Below, piece after piece: positions 61,694 to 64,000 of a stretch of 64,000 nt of DNA (positions are counted from its first letter, which is position 1; every line of letters begins with the position of its first letter). Position numbers and translations under genes: made by a program. Origin of the DNA: PALSA-612 sp963742925 (GTDB taxonomy: Bacteria > Actinomycetota > Thermoleophilia > Gaiellales > Gaiellaceae). The stretch is from positions 496,001 to 560,000 of the forward strand of contig CAVUNV010000004.1 in the NCBI GenBank assembly GCA_963742925.1, read 5' to 3'. Under the pieces are notes generated by a model. The model did not search any database, was not told the origin of the DNA, and saw only the letters and a list, made by a program, of their open reading frames with translations.

Positions 61694-63635
61694 GGCGCGG
61701 GACGGATCGCGGCATCCGCATCTGATCCTGTTCGTCGTCGCATCGGCGCTCGCCGTGCTGGCCGCGGCGCTGGTCGCCGACGCGGCGGGGCTCGAGCAGG
61801 TCGGGCGTGTCACGTCCCGGCTCGACGCGCCCTGGCTCCTGATCTGTCTCGGCGCCGAGCTGATCGGCTACGTCGGATACGTCCTCGCGCTGAGGAACGT
61901 CACGCGTGTCGACGGCGGTCCACGCCTGTCGTTCGCGCTCACCGCCCGCACGGTCGTGTCGGGGTTCGGCGTGTACGGAGCCGCGCACGCGGCGGGCGGC
62001 TTCGCGGTCGACTACTGGGCGCTCCGTCGCGCCGGTCTCAGACGCGACCAGGCGATCGCGCGGGTGGCGGGCCTGGGGGTGCTCGAGTACGCGGTGCTCG
62101 CGCCGGCCGCGCTCGTCTGCGCGCTCCTTCTGCTCACCGGGTCGGGCGACCACGTGGAGATGTCCATGACGGTCCCCTGGCTCGCGGTCATTCCCGGCTT
62201 CGGCGCGGCGATGTGGGTCTCCTCGCCGAAGCGCCGCTCGCGGCTCGCCGACCCGGGAGGAGAGGGCCGGGTCCGGGGCGGGCTCGCCCACGCCGTCGCG
62301 GGCCTCGTCACCCTGCGTGCGCTCTGCCGCCGGCCCGTTCAGCACCTGCCGGGGCTGCTCGGGGTGACGTTCTACTGGTTCGGGGACATCGCCTGCCTGT
62401 GGGCCGCGCTGCGGACGTTCTCCGTTCACGTGTCGATCCCGGCGCTGGTCCTGGCCTACGCGACCGGCTACGTCGCCAGTCGCCGCTCGCTGCCGGCGGG
62501 CGGTGCGGGGGTCGTCGAGGTGCTGATGACCTTCGCGCTCGTCTGGGTCGGCCTCCCGCTCGCGCCTGCACTGGCCGGCGTCCTCGTCTACCGGCTGTTC
62601 AACTTCTGGCTGCCGATCGTCCCGGCGCTCGCCCTGCTCCCGAGCATGACGCACCTCGACCGCGCGTCCGAGCACGAGCCGCGCCGAGCGGCGGCGACGT
62701 GGTGGCGCCTCGTCCGAGGCTGTCTAGGATCTGCCATGCCGATCGACGCTCTTCTCGGGCGCCTCTGGCCCGGACGGGAGGTTGCGGTCGAGCGGCTCGG
62801 CGGCGGCCTCACGAATCACAACTTCAAGGTGACGGTCGACGGCGAGGCCTTCGTCGTCCGTGTCGGCGGCAAGGACACGGAGCTGCTCGGCATCGACCGG
62901 CGGTCGGAGCACGGCGCGGCGCTCGCGGCGGCGGAGATCGGCGTCGGCCCCGAGGTGATCGCCTTCGTCGAGGACGAGAGCTGCCTCGTGACGCGCTTCG
63001 TCGAGGGCCGACCGATCCCGCCCGAGACGATGCGCGATCCCGAGACGATCGGCCGTGCCGCGCGCACGCTGCGCCTCATCCACGAGGGGCCGGATGTCCC
63101 GGGCCGTTTCGACTCGTTCCGGGTCGTCGAGGCCTACCGCGACACCGTCGCGCGGCGCGGCAGGAGCGTGCCGGCCGCCTATGACGATGCGCAGGCGGTC
63201 GCCGGCCGGATCGAGCGGGCGATCGGCCCCCGCGAGGAGCGGCCGTGCCACAACGACCTGCTGAATGCCAACTTCCTCGACGACGGAGCGCGCATCCGAA
63301 TCGTCGACTGGGAGTACGCGGGCATGGGCAATCCCTTCTTCGACCTCGCCAACTTCTCGGTCAACCACGACTTCGCGGAGGCGCACGATCGCGCGCTGCT
63401 CGCCGCCTACACCGGTCGCGCCGACGATCTCGACCTCGCCCGGCTCGGCCTGATGCGGTTCATGTCCGACTTCCGCGAGGCGATGTGGGGCGTCGTCCAG
63501 CAGGCGGTGTCGGAGCTCGATTTCGACTTCGTCGCCTACGCGGACGAGCACTTCGAGCGGCTCGACCGGACCGCCGCGGGCACGCGCTTCTGCGACGCGC
63601 TCGGCTACGTCACCCAGGCGCAGTCGTCCCAGTAA
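61572..63635 (+). CDS. Flippase-like membrane domain fused to choline/ethanolamine-kinase-like domain
   Basis: 687 residues. N-terminal part (about 50-370) is a multi-helix protein of the YbhN/lysyl-phosphatidylglycerol synthase transmembrane type (LGVLEYAVLAPAALV, LAYATGYVASRRSLPAGGAGVVEVLM). C-terminal part (from about 389, MPIDALLGRLW) is an APH/LicA-like kinase: GGGLTNHNFKVTVDG, catalytic CHNDLLNANFL and metal-binding VDWEYAGMGNPFFDLA. The two are joined in frame without a stop, but ATG at 62736 could start a separate kinase. The first ATG, 61572, overlaps the preceding gene. Likely role in lipid headgroup or cell-wall polymer modification. Confidence 0.75.
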   Translation: MSMSSTKRAAGASWPRRCRSFRTRLGKSLSILAREERTIGRARDGSRHPHLILFVVASALAVLAAALVADAAGLEQVGRVTSRLDAPWLLICLGAELIGYVGYVLALRNVTRVDGGPRLSFALTARTVVSGFGVYGAAHAAGGFAVDYWALRRAGLRRDQAIARVAGLGVLEYAVLAPAALVCALLLLTGSGDHVEMSMTVPWLAVIPGFGAAMWVSSPKRRSRLADPGGEGRVRGGLAHAVAGLVTLRALCRRPVQHLPGLLGVTFYWFGDIACLWAALRTFSVHVSIPALVLAYATGYVASRRSLPAGGAGVVEVLMTFALVWVGLPLAPALAGVLVYRLFNFWLPIVPALALLPSMTHLDRASEHEPRRAAATWWRLVRGCLGSAMPIDALLGRLWPGREVAVERLGGGLTNHNFKVTVDGEAFVVRVGGKDTELLGIDRRSEHGAALAAAEIGVGPEVIAFVEDESCLVTRFVEGRPIPPETMRDPETIGRAARTLRLIHEGPDVPGRFDSFRVVEAYRDTVARRGRSVPAAYDDAQAVAGRIERAIGPREERPCHNDLLNANFLDDGARIRIVDWEYAGMGNPFFDLANFSVNHDFAEAHDRALLAAYTGRADDLDLARLGLMRFMSDFREAMWGVVQQAVSELDFDFVAYADEHFERLDRTAAGTRFCDALGYVTQAQSSQ

Positions 63636-63886
63636 GCCGCGACCCGCCGCCGGCGCCCGTGGACGTCGAGATGCAGCTCGTCCGGAACGCGACCCATCCG
63701 CGCGACGTGCAGCTCGAAGCCCTCGACCGGAACCTCGTCGAAGTCGAGCCCCGCCTTCGGACTCGTCCCGGTCTCGAGCCACGTCTGCTTGCCGCTGCAG
63801 CAGCGGCCGCTCTTCGGCCAGACGAACAAGCGGCCTCCGCGCTCCCGCACGGCGTCGGCCACGCCCGGCGACGAGACCACCTTCAC
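63605..63886 (-). CDS. Conserved-looking small protein of unknown function
   Basis: 93 residues from GTG 63886. Begins VKVVSSPGVADAVRERGG, then FVWPKSGRCCSGKQTWLE, GLDFDEVPVEGFELHVA and ends with a basic then aromatic tail. The CC pair and ERGGRLFVWP pattern are reminiscent of small actinobacterial proteins of unknown role. The start region is duplicated (63844-63940), and the end overlaps the convergent fusion gene by 31 nt. Not recognised. Confidence 0.6.
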   Translation of the reverse strand: MKVVSSPGVADAVRERGGRLFVWPKSGRCCSGKQTWLETGTSPKAGLDFDEVPVEGFELHVARMGRVPDELHLDVHGRRRRVAAYWDDCAWVT

Positions 63887-63940
63887 ACGTGATCCCGCAC
63901 GGCGTCGGCCACGCGGCGACGAGACCACCTTCACACGTGA
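63844..63940. repeat. Imperfect tandem duplication of a gene start
   Basis: 49-nt copy at 63844-63892 and 47-nt copy at 63894-63940, identical except that the second lacks CC after GCCACG. Each contains the GTG start region of the minus-strand gene; the upstream copy is out of frame in its continuation. Confidence 0.85.
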
Positions 63941-63970
63941 GAGGCTAGCGTGATGAGAGAGGCTAGCGCC

Positions 63971-64000
63971 ATGCGGGCGAAGGCGCGTGCGGTCGTGATC
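63971..64000 (+). CDS. Start of a gene, possibly a Rossmann-fold oxidoreductase (partial)
   Basis: Ten codons visible from ATG 63971 (MRAKARAVVI) to the window end, preceded by GAGAGAGG at 8 nt. The basic start followed by AVVI is how many FAD/NAD-binding proteins begin, but nothing more can be said. Confidence 0.3.
   Translation, partial: MRAKARAVVI

Overview
The window is a gene-dense stretch of bacterial chromosome with very high GC (roughly 70 percent by eye, not computed). Protein flavour, caa3-type oxidase genes, an ANTAR two-component pair, frequent GTG starts and apparently leaderless promoters suggest a high-GC actinobacterium, most likely a Thermoleophilia/Gaiella-like lineage. That placement is inference; no search was run. 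I see no tRNA, rRNA, CRISPR array, insertion sequence or prophage.

Layout. 1-584: end of a Tad-pilus-type gene. 745-4173 (minus): chorismate mutase, prephenate dehydratase, leuB and an aminotransferase. 4253-7842: a frameshifted DUF3160 lipoprotein and a CapA-like protein. 7880-12030 (minus): sulfate assimilation and siroheme (sir, cysH, unknown gene, precorrin-2 dehydrogenase, cobA). 12105-14389 (plus): proA-proB. 14383-31559 (minus): a very long amino-acid and nitrogen block in transcription order leuA, leuB-like paralogue, ilvB, ilvN, ilvC, hom / thrC, thrB, sulfurtransferase, ilvD, APH-like kinase, ppc / glnK, amt / SRPBCC gene, with most junctions being 4-base ATGA or GTGA overlaps. 32015-36389: gltB. 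36424-40534: serine protease, ABC-2 exporter, glnA. 40535-40966: gene-free, repeat-rich. 40967-44796: PRC-barrel protein, two membrane proteins, PdtaS-type kinase, Nudix hydrolase, ANTAR response regulator. 44784-49880 (minus): beta-lactamase-like hydrolase, U32-like protein, M20 peptidase, ABC-F ATPase. 50137-54135: tkt-tal-gnd. 54151-57336: secreted protein, ECF sigma factor with a DUF4349 partner, another secreted protein. 57371-61303 (minus): heme and cytochrome oxidase genes. 61358-64000: small protein, flippase/kinase fusion, unknown gene, and the start of a further gene.

How it works together. PEP carboxylase, aspartate-family genes, branched-chain genes, GS-GOGAT, PII/Amt, proline and sulfate genes form one anabolic neighbourhood linking carbon, nitrogen and sulfur assimilation. 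The most interesting layer is regulatory RNA. leuA has a branched-chain-rich 31-codon leader peptide whose stop lies in a hairpin. pheA and gltB share a leader architecture: short ORF whose TAG stop lies inside a GCTAGCCGGC hairpin. glnK-amt and glnA both have terminators whose 5' arm is shared with a GAGGC-(6 nt)-GCCTC hairpin, the layout expected of ANTAR-protein antitermination, and an ANTAR regulator is encoded nearby. A 71-nt element is repeated upstream of thrC and tkt.

Caveat. Single-base frameshifts interrupt sir, gltB, the DUF3160 gene, the DUF4349 gene and a secreted-protein gene, several at homopolymers. Sequence or assembly error is the simplest explanation, but the reads are needed to decide.
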